Assembly (NCBI GenBank): GCA_024742285.1
Contig: JANSYR010000005.1
Coordinates: forward strand, 186,001-250,000
Length of the DNA stretch: 64,000 bases
Direction: 5' to 3'
Source: a bacterium
GTDB lineage: Bacteria; Myxococcota_A; UBA9160; UBA4427
Shown: one piece after another, positions 51,676-60,162 of the stretch
Layout: the number at the start of each line of letters is the position of its first letter
Position numbering within the stretch: position 1 is the first letter of the stretch
Position numbers and translations under genes: made by a program
The notes under the pieces: model-generated
Database searches by the model: none
The model's input: only the letters and a program-made list of their open reading frames with translations
What the model was told of the DNA's origin: nothing

Positions 51676-52001
51676 AGCTCGCCGATCTCGCGATCGAACG
51701 CGTATTCGGCGGGAGCCACGATCAGGACGTCGAGGGCGCCTTCGAATCCCTCTCTGCCCATGGGGGCGGAGAAGATCGCCGCGGGGACGAAGAGCAGGCT
51801 GCCGACGGCGACGCGGGCGGAGGCGACCGGGCGCACGATCGTCAGGTCGACGAACTTGGCCGTCACGTCCTGCGCCCGGGTTCCTTCCCACTCGAGTCCG
51901 AGGTCGGGGAACTCGAGTGCGCTGGCCGGCGCGCTCGCGAACAGGATCGCAGTCGCGGCGAGGCAGGCGAAGCGGGAAGAGCGGGATCGTGCGGCGCGCA
52001 T
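51672..52001 (-). CDS. small secreted hypothetical protein
   Basis: A 109-residue protein with a signal peptide (FACLAATAILFASAPASA, cleavage near residue 28) and one further hydrophobic stretch (SARVAVGSLLFVPAAIFSAP). The ending GALDVLIVAPAEYAFDREIGEL recalls small envelope proteins that end PA..TF.R.LG, but I cannot name the family. AAGGAG five bases before ATG 52001 supports the start. Convergent with the OPT gene, sharing a CTAG stop. Confidence 0.7.
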   Translation of the reverse strand: MRAARSRSSRFACLAATAILFASAPASALEFPDLGLEWEGTRAQDVTAKFVDLTIVRPVASARVAVGSLLFVPAAIFSAPMGREGFEGALDVLIVAPAEYAFDREIGEL

Positions 52002-52114
52002 GCAGGCTCCTTGACGGGTTCTCGACACCCGAGATGCTAGCAAGCCGTCGTGCGGACGCCGTGCCCGGTGGGGCGTTCCCGGGTGACGGCCCCTCAGGAC
52101 CCGCGGCCGACCGC

Positions 52115-53506
52115 TCAGGGCGCGCTTCCCATACGCGCGAGGACGTCGTCGCGCGCGAGCCCGATCGCCGCCCGCTCCTGGTCGACCCGGGCGCGGACCT
52201 CGCTCTGCGCCGATGGCCGGGTCACGAGCGGGAGACGTTGCTCGGCCCGTCCGAGGCGCTGCTCGGCCTGGCGGAGGGTCCGCAGTGCGTCCCGGTGGCG
52301 GGACTGTTCGCTGGCGGTTCGCGCCGTCTCCCGAAGCAGGCCCGTCACGCGGAGCTCGTCGGTCAGCCAGTCGTCGGCGTCGACCAGGCGAGCCGGATCC
52401 GGCGACGTCGTGGCGGCGTGGGCCGCGAGCAGCGCTTCTCCGTGATGCGCCGCCGCGGAAGCCCGCTCGCCGCGACACCGCTCGAGCGCAGCGAGGCTGC
52501 GATGGCGTTCGGCGCGGGCGGCGTCGTCTGGAGGGAGCCAGGGATCGACGCGCTCGGTCCAGTCCTCCCAGGTGCCGATCATGCGGCCGCAGCGCCCGGT
52601 GTCGCCCGCCGCGACCGCCCGATCGCCCAGCACGAGCATCCCGCGCTCGAAGTGGCGCGCCCAGCCATCCGCCTGGGCGAAGGCGAGGGCGAAGAGCGCG
52701 ATCAGCAGGGGGACGGCGCTCGCGCATCGTTGTCGCACGCGTTCGGCGAGGGACCAGCTCGCGCGTTCCCGCCGTCGCCGCGGGTCGGCTCCCTCGATCT
52801 CACGATGGAGCGCGTCGGCGCAGGCGCCCTGGTCGACCACCGAGTCGAGATCCACCGCGTTCATGTGTCGTTCGCACGCGACGAGGAGCGACTGCGGACC
52901 GAGCTGCCGGAGTCCCTGCTCGAGGGCGGCGCGCGCGCGCGCGACCCGCGCCCGCTCGAGGTGATGCCGGGCGAGGCGTGCGTAGTAATCCGCGCGGGCG
53001 GCCCTGCTCGAGTCGGCGAGACCGATCCAGGCATCGAGGGCGAGGCGGACGTCGGTCCGGGCGCCGCCGGGGAGCTCGATGGCGAGGGTCGCGTGAGCGA
53101 CGAGCAGGAGCGCATTGGCGAGGTCGAGACAGGCGAGCGGGGCGGGGCCCTCGAAGAGCGGGGCTGCACCGGGCACGACTCCGGCGTCCAGGCGGGCGAG
53201 CATCCAGCCGAGCTGGGCGGCCGACGGGGCGAGGGCGAGAATCGCGCGGCCGAGCCGATGGCGACGGGACGCGCCGGAGCGGGCGACCGTGGCGCCTGCC
53301 GCCGGCCAGGGCGAGAGGACGAGATCGATCGGGCCGACCGCTCGGGTGAAGCGGCGGTGGCCTACGCCGAAACGGATCTCGAAGACCCGGAATCCGAGGA
53401 GCGGAGCGAGCGCGGTGCGGACGATCTCGCGCGCGAGCACGACGAGCCACGTCGCGAGCCCGAGGCCCGCGACGCCGTTCACGCCGATCCAGATCCACTC
53501 CTCCAC
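52115..53506 (-). CDS. membrane protein with degenerate site-2-protease (M50)-like N terminus
   Basis: A 463-residue protein with no family I can name firmly. Residues 20-50 (WLVVLAREIVRTALAPLLGFRVFEIRFGVG) align by eye with the opening of site-2 proteases, where HExxH would be; here both histidines are arginine (R26-E27-x-x-R30), so the metal site is lost. Then come hydrophobic stretches near residues 85-140 and 262-280, and a helical, TPR-like C-terminal half with repeated Arg/Ala/Glu (RHRDALRTLRQAEQRLGRAEQRL). It may be a pseudoprotease or scaffolding protein. Confidence 0.65.
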   Translation of the reverse strand: MEEWIWIGVNGVAGLGLATWLVVLAREIVRTALAPLLGFRVFEIRFGVGHRRFTRAVGPIDLVLSPWPAAGATVARSGASRRHRLGRAILALAPSAAQLGWMLARLDAGVVPGAAPLFEGPAPLACLDLANALLLVAHATLAIELPGGARTDVRLALDAWIGLADSSRAARADYYARLARHHLERARVARARAALEQGLRQLGPQSLLVACERHMNAVDLDSVVDQGACADALHREIEGADPRRRRERASWSLAERVRQRCASAVPLLIALFALAFAQADGWARHFERGMLVLGDRAVAAGDTGRCGRMIGTWEDWTERVDPWLPPDDAARAERHRSLAALERCRGERASAAAHHGEALLAAHAATTSPDPARLVDADDWLTDELRVTGLLRETARTASEQSRHRDALRTLRQAEQRLGRAEQRLPLVTRPSAQSEVRARVDQERAAIGLARDDVLARMGSAP

Positions 53507-53631
53507 CGGTCTCCCCTTCGAGGCGCCCTCCGCACGGGGACCTCCCGAGGTGGATCGACCCCTCCGCGGGCGCGCTTGAGACCCGCCGGTCCCCGACCCG
53601 GTCGCTCGCGCCCGTGGGGGAGCGGTTGGGT

Positions 53632-54960
53632 ATGCTCGCCGGCCGGGCGACAGCCGTGAGCCCGGCCGGGGGGGCAGCCGTGAGCGACGAAACGCAGCGA
53701 GACGAGGGATTGGTCGACAGCAGCACGCTCACGCGGCGGATCCTGATCGGCCTGGCGCTGGGCATCGTGACCGGCCTCGTGCTCAACGTCGGCTTCGCCG
53801 ACACGGCGGTCTTCGGCTTCCTCGTCGAAGGCGTTCTGCACGTCGGCGGGCAGATCTTCCTGTCGAGCCTGAAGCTGCTGGTCGTCCCGCTGGTCCTCGT
53901 CTCCCTGGCGTGCGGCACGGCCGCCCTCGACGACGTGACCAAGCTCGGACGAATCGGCGGCAAGACCCTCGGGCTCTACCTGATGACGACGGCGCTCGCG
54001 ATCAGCGCGGCGATCGGAGTAGCCGTGCTCGTCGGGCCCGGGGAGGGGGCCGAGTTCGCGACCACCGGCCTCGAGTTCGCGGCGAAGGAATCGCCCAGCC
54101 TGGTCCAGACGCTGATCAATCTCTTCCCGACGAATCCGTTCCAGGCGATGGCCGAAGGCGAGATGCTCCAGGTGATCGTCTTCGCGATCCTGCTGGGCGT
54201 CGCGATGACCCTGGCCGGTGACGCCGGGAGCGAGCTGCTCCGGTTCTTCCATTCGGCCAACGAAGTCATCATGAAGCTCGTCTTCGTCCTGATGGAGGTG
54301 GCGCCCTTCGGGATCTTCTGTCTGATCGCGAAGGTCATCGCCATCCAGGGGCCCGAGTCCTTCGACAACATGGCGAAGTACTTCGCGACCGTGCTCTTCG
54401 TGCTCTTCCTGCACGCCACGTTCACGTACCCCGTGCTGCTCTTCCTGCTCGCGCGGGTCTCGCCGATCCCCTTCTACCGCAAGCTGCGGGCGCCCATGAG
54501 CGTCGCGTTCGGTACGGCGAGCAGCGGGGCGACGCTGCCCGTCACGCTCCGGACCGTCGAGGAGCGCCTCGGCGTCGACGAGTCCGTCGGCTCGTTCACG
54601 GTTCCCCTCGGCGCGACGATCAACATGGACGGCACGGCCATCATGCAGGGCGTGGCGACCGTCTTCATCGCCCAGGTCTACGGCGTCGAGATCGGGCCCG
54701 CCGGCTACCTGACGGTCGTCGTGACCGCGACCCTCGCGTCGATCGGCACGGCCGGCGTCCCCGGCGTCGGCACCGTCATGCTCGCGATGGTCCTCGAACA
54801 GATGTCACTCCCGGTCGAAGGCATCGCGCTCATCCTGGGCGTCGACCGGCTGCTCGACATGGCCCGGACCGCCGTGAACATCGCCGGGGACGCCGCCGTC
54901 TCCTGCGTGGTCGCGCGCAGCGAGGGGAAGCTCGACCTCGAGGTCTATCGCTCTCCCTGA
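53632..54960 (+). CDS. dicarboxylate/amino acid:cation symporter (DAACS family)
   Basis: A 442-residue secondary transporter. Diagnostic blocks are FLSSLKLLVVPLVLVSL, AFGTASSGATLPVTLRTVEE (the reentrant SSxxTLP hairpin), PLGATINMDGTAIMQGVATVFIAQ (NMDGT) and VDRLLDMARTAVNIAGDA. It imports C4-dicarboxylates, glutamate or aspartate with protons or sodium. ATG 53632 with GGGGGAG upstream is chosen; a GTG at 53680 would give a leader more like the family. No regulator is adjacent. Confidence 0.93.
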   Translation: MLAGRATAVSPAGGAAVSDETQRDEGLVDSSTLTRRILIGLALGIVTGLVLNVGFADTAVFGFLVEGVLHVGGQIFLSSLKLLVVPLVLVSLACGTAALDDVTKLGRIGGKTLGLYLMTTALAISAAIGVAVLVGPGEGAEFATTGLEFAAKESPSLVQTLINLFPTNPFQAMAEGEMLQVIVFAILLGVAMTLAGDAGSELLRFFHSANEVIMKLVFVLMEVAPFGIFCLIAKVIAIQGPESFDNMAKYFATVLFVLFLHATFTYPVLLFLLARVSPIPFYRKLRAPMSVAFGTASSGATLPVTLRTVEERLGVDESVGSFTVPLGATINMDGTAIMQGVATVFIAQVYGVEIGPAGYLTVVVTATLASIGTAGVPGVGTVMLAMVLEQMSLPVEGIALILGVDRLLDMARTAVNIAGDAAVSCVVARSEGKLDLEVYRSP

Positions 54961-54970
54961 TCTTCGCGCG

Positions 54971-55011
54971 CGAGCCGCTTCAGGGACGGATCGGTCCATC
55001 TCGGCGGCTCG
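54971..55011. terminator. weak hairpin after the symporter gene
   Basis: CGAGCCGC (54971-54978) and GCGGCTCG (55004-55011) are exact inverted copies with a 25 nt loop, just past the symporter stop. There is no T tract, and 8-bp GC arms arise often in such DNA, so this is a low-confidence terminator. Confidence 0.25.
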
Positions 55012-55162
55012 CAGACCTTTGCCGCGACTCCGGCGCTCTGCCAAGCTACGCCCTCGCGTCGCGGGAGGCCCCGGGCGCGCGCCGGCTCTTCCAGCCGGTC
55101 CCACTCGTCTGGCCTGCAGCCAGACCCGAGAAGCGGCCACGTGGCCAGAACAGGAATCCCCC

Positions 55163-55771
55163 ATGAAGCTCTATACGGGAATGGGTCCCAATCCGCGCGT
55201 CGTGACGATCGCCATCTCCGAGCTCGGCGCCGAGGTCGAGCAGGTCGCCGTCGACCTGATGGCCGGCGAGAACCGCGACGGCGAGCACCTGAAGCGCAAC
55301 CCCGCTGGCCAGCTCCCGACCCTCGAGACCGACGACGGCTCCTTCATCTCCGAGATCACCGCGATCGTCGAGTATCTGGACGAGAAGTGCGGCGGCTCGC
55401 TGATCGGCTCGACGGCCGAGGAGCGCGGCGAGACCCGCATGTGGTCGCGCCGGATCGACCTCAACATCCTCGAGCCCCTCGCCAACGGCTTCCGGTTCGC
55501 CGAGGGACTGCAGCTCTTCGAGAACCGCATCCACGTCGTCCCCCAGGCCGCCGACGACTTCAAGCAGATCGCGCAGGAGCAGCTCGCCAAGCTCGACGGT
55601 TTGATCGAAGGGCGCGAATTCATCTGCGGGGATCGATTCACGATGGCGGATATCCTGCTCTTCGCCTTCCTCGAGTTCGGTGGCCAGGTGGGTCAGCCCC
55701 TCGACCCGAAGTGCGGCAACGTGCAGGCCTGGTACCAGCGCGTCGCGGCGCGCCCGTCGATCGCGGGCTGA
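55163..55771 (+). CDS. glutathione S-transferase
   Basis: A 202-residue GST. The N-terminal thioredoxin fold contains MKLYTGMGPNPRVVTIAISELG, the cis-proline and glutathione-binding GQLPTLETDDGSFISEITAIVEYLDE (with the ES/IS motif in SFISE), and the C-terminal helical domain has CGDRFTMADILLFAFLEF, including the N-capping box. It conjugates or isomerises electrophiles with glutathione. ATG 55163. It stands alone, with a CYTH gene converging. Confidence 0.92.
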   Translation: MKLYTGMGPNPRVVTIAISELGAEVEQVAVDLMAGENRDGEHLKRNPAGQLPTLETDDGSFISEITAIVEYLDEKCGGSLIGSTAEERGETRMWSRRIDLNILEPLANGFRFAEGLQLFENRIHVVPQAADDFKQIAQEQLAKLDGLIEGREFICGDRFTMADILLFAFLEFGGQVGQPLDPKCGNVQAWYQRVAARPSIAG

Positions 55772-55798
55772 GCGAGAGGCGCCGACCGACGGCGCCGC

Positions 55799-56500
55799 CT
55801 AACGCGGATCCGTCTCGCCCGCTTCGAGGATCGCTTCGAAGCGGGCGAGCTTGCTTTCGCGCGCGAAGGGATGGATCCCGCCTTCGTGTTCGAGCCAGCG
55901 TTCGAGCGACGCGCGGGTGCGTTCGAGGTGGCCTTCCGCCTCGCTCGATCGCTCGACCTCGAGCTCGAAGTCGACCCGCCCGCCCGGAAACGCGGTGCGG
56001 TCGAGCTCGACCTCGATCTCGAGCGTACCGATCTCGTCCGCGCGTCCCAGCTGCCCGATCGAGCGCTCGTTCCGGAACGATCCGATCGTGCGAAGCGGTT
56101 CCTCGCCGATCGCGGCTTCGAGTCGGTCCAGGAAGGCGAGTCGTTCCGCGTCGCCCCGGGCGTCGGCGCGCCAGAGGCCGATCTCGTTCTGGAGCCTGAG
56201 CCCCTGGTCCAGGGCGGTCGCGAGATCGGCGGGCTCGCGGTCGTGCTCGAGCTCGATCCGTCGCGTGATCATGGCATCGGGGTGGCTATCCGCCTCTCCC
56301 TTGACGGTCAGTCGGAGCCGGTGCTCGGCCTCGCGCAGGCGGACGCCGATCCGCGCCCGGCCGAGCGCGCGGTCATTCCGGTCGAAGAAGTGGTTCGTCT
56401 GCTCGACGACGCGGACGGACGCGAGCCGGTCGCGAACCCAGCGCCAAGCGGCCTCGTCCGGCAGTCCGAGCTTGATTTCGGTCTCGAATCCCGATCCCAT
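55799..56500 (-). CDS. CYTH-domain protein (triphosphatase/adenylate-cyclase-like)
   Basis: A 233-residue CYTH protein. The N-terminal ETEIKLGLP is the ExExK triphosphate/metal motif. Alternating strands rich in Arg, Lys and Glu follow (RIGVRLREAEHRLRLTVKGEAD, TRRIELEHD, EIEVELDRTAFPGGRVDFELEVE), forming the tunnel fold. Members hydrolyse inorganic triphosphate or thiamine triphosphate, or make cyclic AMP. ATG 56500 chosen. Divergent from the RNA-binding gene. Confidence 0.92.
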   Translation of the reverse strand: MGSGFETEIKLGLPDEAAWRWVRDRLASVRVVEQTNHFFDRNDRALGRARIGVRLREAEHRLRLTVKGEADSHPDAMITRRIELEHDREPADLATALDQGLRLQNEIGLWRADARGDAERLAFLDRLEAAIGEEPLRTIGSFRNERSIGQLGRADEIGTLEIEVELDRTAFPGGRVDFELEVERSSEAEGHLERTRASLERWLEHEGGIHPFARESKLARFEAILEAGETDPR

Positions 56501-56712
56501 GGTGCTCTCCGTCCCCTCCAGGCGACCCTCGCGCCCACCGGGCGACCCCGGCGGTGCCGATGTCGCGCGCTCGCCCACGATGCTAGATTCTTGCGCCGTG
56601 TGGCCAAGGAGGGCGGCCACGTAGCGGGTCCGCTCGCGGCGTCCTCCGGAAGCAGAGGGCGGGATCCGGCCGATTCGATCGGTCGCGTCCGGCGACGGCG
56701 GGGGCACTGGAA

Positions 56713-56982
56713 TTGGGCAAGCGACTCTACGTTGGGAACATCCCCTTCTCCGCGACCGAGGAAGAGCTGCGGGAGGCCTTCAGCACCCACGGCAGCGTTT
56801 CGGGCGTCGACGTGATCATGGATCGCGAGACCGGCCGACCGCGCGGCTTTGCGTTCGTCGAGATGGAGGACCCCGCCGCGGCGGACGCAGCGATCCAGGC
56901 CCTCGATGGCTCGGACTTCGGCGGTCGGAACCTGCGGGTCAACGAGGCGCAGGAACGTCGCGGCGGAGGCGGTCGCCGCTAG
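56713..56982 (+). CDS. single-RRM RNA-binding protein
   Basis: An 89-residue RNA-recognition-motif protein from a TTG start. RNP2 is LYVGNI (residues 5-10) and RNP1 is RGFAFVEM (44-51), with the aromatic residues intact; a Gly/Arg-rich tail (RRGGGGRR) follows. Bacterial RRM proteins resemble cyanobacterial Rbp and bind single-stranded RNA, often in stress or cold. A small charged gene follows 225 bp downstream on the same strand. Confidence 0.93.
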   Translation: MGKRLYVGNIPFSATEEELREAFSTHGSVSGVDVIMDRETGRPRGFAFVEMEDPAAADAAIQALDGSDFGGRNLRVNEAQERRGGGGRR

Positions 56983-57207
56983 TCGCCCCGTCGGGTGACA
57001 CCGCCACCCGGACCAGGGATGGCACGAACCGTTCTTCGAGCGGCCGGCGCTGCTCGCGCCCGGACCTCGGAGCGGGACGGGAAGCAGGAACGACATGGAA
57101 CGAAGGGGCAGGGCCCGCCGCCACCGCACGGCGCAGGTGAGACCCCGAGGAGGCGGCGCCCGGATGGGGGGCCACGGGCCCGCGCCGCGTAGAGAGGAGA
57201 AAGCAGG

Positions 57208-57414
57208 ATGGCACGAGCAAGTCGAATGAGCGTTCTCAAGCGCAAGCGCGAGAGCGAGAAGGCCGAGAAGGCTGCGCGCAAGCGTGAGATGCGCGCCATG
57301 GAGAAGGAATTCGGCAAGGCGAAGGAGAAGGAGTCCGGAGAGGCCAGCCAGGAGGACCTGGAGGCCTACGGCATTCTCCCGCCGATGGACGAAGAGGAAG
57401 AGGAGACGGACTGA
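57208..57414 (+). CDS. small highly charged hypothetical protein downstream of the RRM gene
   Basis: A 68-residue protein that I do not recognise. AGGAG before ATG 57208 is a good ribosome site. The first 50 residues are Lys/Arg/Glu-rich (RMSVLKRKRESEKAEKAARKREM) and probably form one long helix that could touch nucleic acid; the end is acidic (MDEEEEETD). It shares orientation with the RRM gene; a role in RNA binding is a guess from charge and position. Confidence 0.7.
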   Translation: MARASRMSVLKRKRESEKAEKAARKREMRAMEKEFGKAKEKESGEASQEDLEAYGILPPMDEEEEETD

Positions 57415-57418
57415 ACCT

Positions 57419-57492
57419 TCGCCTGCGGGCGCTCGGCGAGCTGGGCCGTGCTGGGCCGGCGGCTGGAGCGTCGCCTGCGGGCGCTCGGCGAG
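57419..57492 (+). repeat. 22-bp direct repeat, two copies
   Basis: Identical 22-bp copies at 57419-57440 and 57471-57492 (52 bp period) lie between the convergent charged-protein and TauD genes. Between them CTGGGCCG is itself repeated at 57441 and 57451. Exact copies in a non-coding stretch suggest a recent duplication or a protein-binding/structural element. Confidence 0.6.
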
Positions 57493-57535
57493 TCTGGGGG
57501 TCGCTCGGGCCCCCGTGCGAGGCCCCGGCCGATCG

Positions 57536-58441
57536 TCAGGCGGGGCGGTCGCCGATGATGGTGATGCGTTCCATGACGCGCTCGCGGGGCCAGTAGTCGC
57601 TCGAGGCGTAGTGCTGGGTGGAACGGTTGTCCCAGAAGGCGACGCTGTCCTTCTCCCAGCGGAAGCGGACCTGGTACTCCGGGACCTCGATCTCGTGGTA
57701 GAGCCGCTTGAGCAGATCGTCGCTCTCCTCTGCGGAGAGACCCTCGACGTGACTCGTGAAGATCGTGTTCACGAAGAGACATTTCCTCCCCGTCACCGGG
57801 TGGGTGCGAACCATCGGATGGCGCGCCGGCGGGAACTCCTTCCGCTTTTCGGCGCGGTCCTCTTCGGACATGGCGAGGCCGAAGGTGTGTACGAAGTCGT
57901 GGATGGCGATCCGTCCATCGATCTCCTTCTTGATCTCTTCCGGGAGGCCTTCGTAGACGGCTTCCATGTCGGTCCAGAGCGTGTCGCCGCCGACGATCGG
58001 GACTTCGTGGGCCCGTAGGACGGAGCCCAGACTCGGGATCTCGCGCCAGCTGACGTCGCTGTGCCAGTTGTTCTCGACCCCGACGACCTCTTCGTCCTTC
58101 GCGAAGCGGATGACCTCCGGCGCGGCGCCTTCGGGCAGGAAGGGGTGGACCTCGAGCTCCCCGAACTGCTTCGCGAAATTCGCGTGATCGGCCTGCGAGA
58201 TCGACTGGTCGCGAAAGAAGATCACCTTGAACTCGACGAGGGCCCGCTCGAGCTCGGCGATCAGCTCGGCGTCGATCGGCTTCGAGAGGTCGACGCCCCG
58301 GATCTCGGCCCCGAGGCACGGGCTCTGCGGGATCGCCTCGAACCGGTCGAAGGAGAGCGCGTCGAGGCGTTCGCGAATCGCCGCGATGTGCCGGCGCGGG
58401 CCGTAGTGGATCGGGCGATGGGACTCGAGGGCTGCGGACAT
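57536..58441 (-). CDS. TauD/TfdA-family 2-oxoglutarate/Fe(II) dioxygenase (second copy)
   Basis: A 301-residue dioxygenase. Iron HxD in VENNWHSDVSWREIP, distal histidine in NRSTQHYASSDYWPRERVMERI (the Arg of RVMERI is the 2-oxoglutarate site). It has a 38-residue N-terminal extension before the family start LGAEIRGVDLSKPI. It diverges strongly from the enzyme at 47789-48640. Start 58441 chosen. An EamA transporter lies 150 bp upstream on the same strand; a hydrophobic exported or imported product could link them. Confidence 0.93.
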   Translation of the reverse strand: MSAALESHRPIHYGPRRHIAAIRERLDALSFDRFEAIPQSPCLGAEIRGVDLSKPIDAELIAELERALVEFKVIFFRDQSISQADHANFAKQFGELEVHPFLPEGAAPEVIRFAKDEEVVGVENNWHSDVSWREIPSLGSVLRAHEVPIVGGDTLWTDMEAVYEGLPEEIKKEIDGRIAIHDFVHTFGLAMSEEDRAEKRKEFPPARHPMVRTHPVTGRKCLFVNTIFTSHVEGLSAEESDDLLKRLYHEIEVPEYQVRFRWEKDSVAFWDNRSTQHYASSDYWPRERVMERITIIGDRPA

Positions 58442-58591
58442 CGGGTGGGCCTCCTGACGGGACGGCCGACGGGCGGCCGGGAGAGCATCGGTCGAGCGAG
58501 CCGGGGCCTCGCAGGGAGGTGCGAGCGTACGTGGGGAGACGGTGGCCCGCCAATCGCGGCCGCCCCCCGAACGAGCGGGCGGGGACGCGTG

Positions 58592-59515
58592 CTAGCCGAG
58601 CAGGACCAGCAGGATTCCGAGCATCGTGAGCGCGATGCCGGGCAGCTGGCGGACGAGCTCGCGCTCGCCCATCAGCTGGATGCCCAGGGCGACGGCGAGG
58701 AGCGCTTCGATCTGACCGACCGCCTTCGCGTAGGCGACGATCGTGATCGAGAAGGACCAGAACCAGCAGAGGCTGGCGGTGAAGCCCGCGGACCCGATCA
58801 GCAGCATGCGCGGCCACAGGCTGCGCACGGCGCGAAAGGCGCCGGGCTCCCGGGTGGTGATCCAGGCGGTCAGGAGCACGACCTCGATCCAGGTCGTGTG
58901 GAAGAGCGTGTGGACGGCACCCTGGAAGAAGTCCGCCTCCGGGTTCGCCGCGCGGAGCGCTTCGTTGGCCAGCTTGAGGGAGAAGCTCGCCGCGACGAGC
59001 AGGATCGCGCAGAGGAGCGCGTACCCGCCAGCGGGGCCCACGCGGAACGCTCGACGAAGGCCGCCCCCGGCGCCCTCGCGAGCGAGGTTGATGGCGACGA
59101 CGCCGACCGCGCAGATCGCGATTCCCACCGCGCCGATCGCGGTCGGAGACTCGCCGAAGAAGAGCGCGCCGGCGATCGCCGTCAGCAGGACCTCGAGCTT
59201 GTGGAAGATGATGGACTCGCCGAAGGAGCCGCGACGGAAGGCGGTGACGAGGGCGACGTTGGCGAGAAGCTGCGTGAGGGCCGTGGCGAGGCACCAGCCC
59301 AGGAACGTCGGCTCGAGCGAAGGCCAGCCGGAGCGCGCCCCGACCGCGAGGGCCGCGATCGCCGCCCACGGCAGGCAGAAGGCGAAGCGTGACCAGCTGT
59401 TCAGGGTGGGCGAGACCCGGGCCGAGACCGTCTGGGCGGTCGCGTTCCGGGTGGTCTGGGCGATCCCGCCGATCAGGGCGAGCACCGCCCACAGCGGAAC
59501 GGAATCGAGGCTCAA
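58592..59515 (-). CDS. EamA/DMT-family transporter
   Basis: A 307-residue membrane protein with ten hydrophobic helices in two halves, each with the EamA pattern (FGESIIFHKLEVLLTAIAGALFFGESPTAIGAVGIAICAVGVVAI and YAKAVGQIEALLAVALGIQLMGERELVRQLPGIALTMLGILLVLLG). It should move a small metabolite such as an amino acid or drug. The ATG overlaps the stop of tag by 4 bp, so the two are translated together. Confidence 0.9.
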   Translation of the reverse strand: MSLDSVPLWAVLALIGGIAQTTRNATAQTVSARVSPTLNSWSRFAFCLPWAAIAALAVGARSGWPSLEPTFLGWCLATALTQLLANVALVTAFRRGSFGESIIFHKLEVLLTAIAGALFFGESPTAIGAVGIAICAVGVVAINLAREGAGGGLRRAFRVGPAGGYALLCAILLVAASFSLKLANEALRAANPEADFFQGAVHTLFHTTWIEVVLLTAWITTREPGAFRAVRSLWPRMLLIGSAGFTASLCWFWSFSITIVAYAKAVGQIEALLAVALGIQLMGERELVRQLPGIALTMLGILLVLLG

Positions 59516-60159
59516 GGGGTCGCGCCGTGTTTCGGTCGTGGGCGACGGAACGAGGCCCGTGCGCGCTCGACCTCCGCGCGGGTGTCGCAGGTCGCCGCGT
59601 GGTCGTTCACGATCCCCATCGACTGCATGAAGGCGTACGCGGTCGTCGGTCCGAAGAAGCGGAAGCCGCGCTTCTTGAGCGCGCGGGCCATGGCCCGGGA
59701 CGCGTCGGTCTGGGAGACGGCGAGGAGGCTGCCCTCGTCGAGGCGCGTCGGTCGGTCCGCGTCGTCGGGCTCGAAGGACCAGAAGAACGCGGCGAGGGAG
59801 CCGAACTCGGCCCGAAGGGCGCGGGCCTGCTTCGCGTTCGCGAGGGTCGCTTCGATCTTGCCTCGGTGGCGGACGATGCCGGCGTCACCCAGCAGCCGCT
59901 CGACGCTTCGCTCGTTCCAGCGCGCGATCCGGTCGAAGTCGAAGTCCGAGAAGGCCTTCCGGAAATTGTCTCGCTTGCGGAGGATCGTCAGCCACGAGAG
60001 GCCCGACTGGAAGCCTTCTAGGCAGAGCTTCTCGAAGAGCCGTCGATCGTCGTCGACCGGGAACCCCCACTCGGTGTCGTGGTACGCCTGATAGTCGGCG
60101 TGCTCACCGCACCAGCTGCACCGTCGCCGCGGGTCCGCGCTGTGTGACGTCGTCGCCAA
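59512..60159 (-). CDS. tag: DNA-3-methyladenine glycosylase I (Tag)
   Basis: A 215-residue Tag glycosylase that removes 3-methyladenine from alkylated DNA. Family blocks: RCSWCGEHADYQAYHDTEWGFPV with the zinc cysteines, LFEKLCLEGFQSGLSWLTILRKRDNFRKAF, GIVRHRGKI, and KRGFRFFGPTTAYAFMQSMGIVNDHAATC with the metal-binding His and Cys near the end. It is 3 bp from the crotonase stop and overlaps EamA, an unusual operon context for a repair enzyme. Confidence 0.96.
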   Translation of the reverse strand: MATTSHSADPRRRCSWCGEHADYQAYHDTEWGFPVDDDRRLFEKLCLEGFQSGLSWLTILRKRDNFRKAFSDFDFDRIARWNERSVERLLGDAGIVRHRGKIEATLANAKQARALRAEFGSLAAFFWSFEPDDADRPTRLDEGSLLAVSQTDASRAMARALKKRGFRFFGPTTAYAFMQSMGIVNDHAATCDTRAEVERARASFRRPRPKHGATP

Positions 60160-60162
60160 GCG

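Noticed and set aside
57095-57229. A 44-codon frame between the RRM gene and the charged protein
   Set aside because: Arg/Gly-rich low complexity, no good ribosome site, and overlaps the better-supported gene at 57208.
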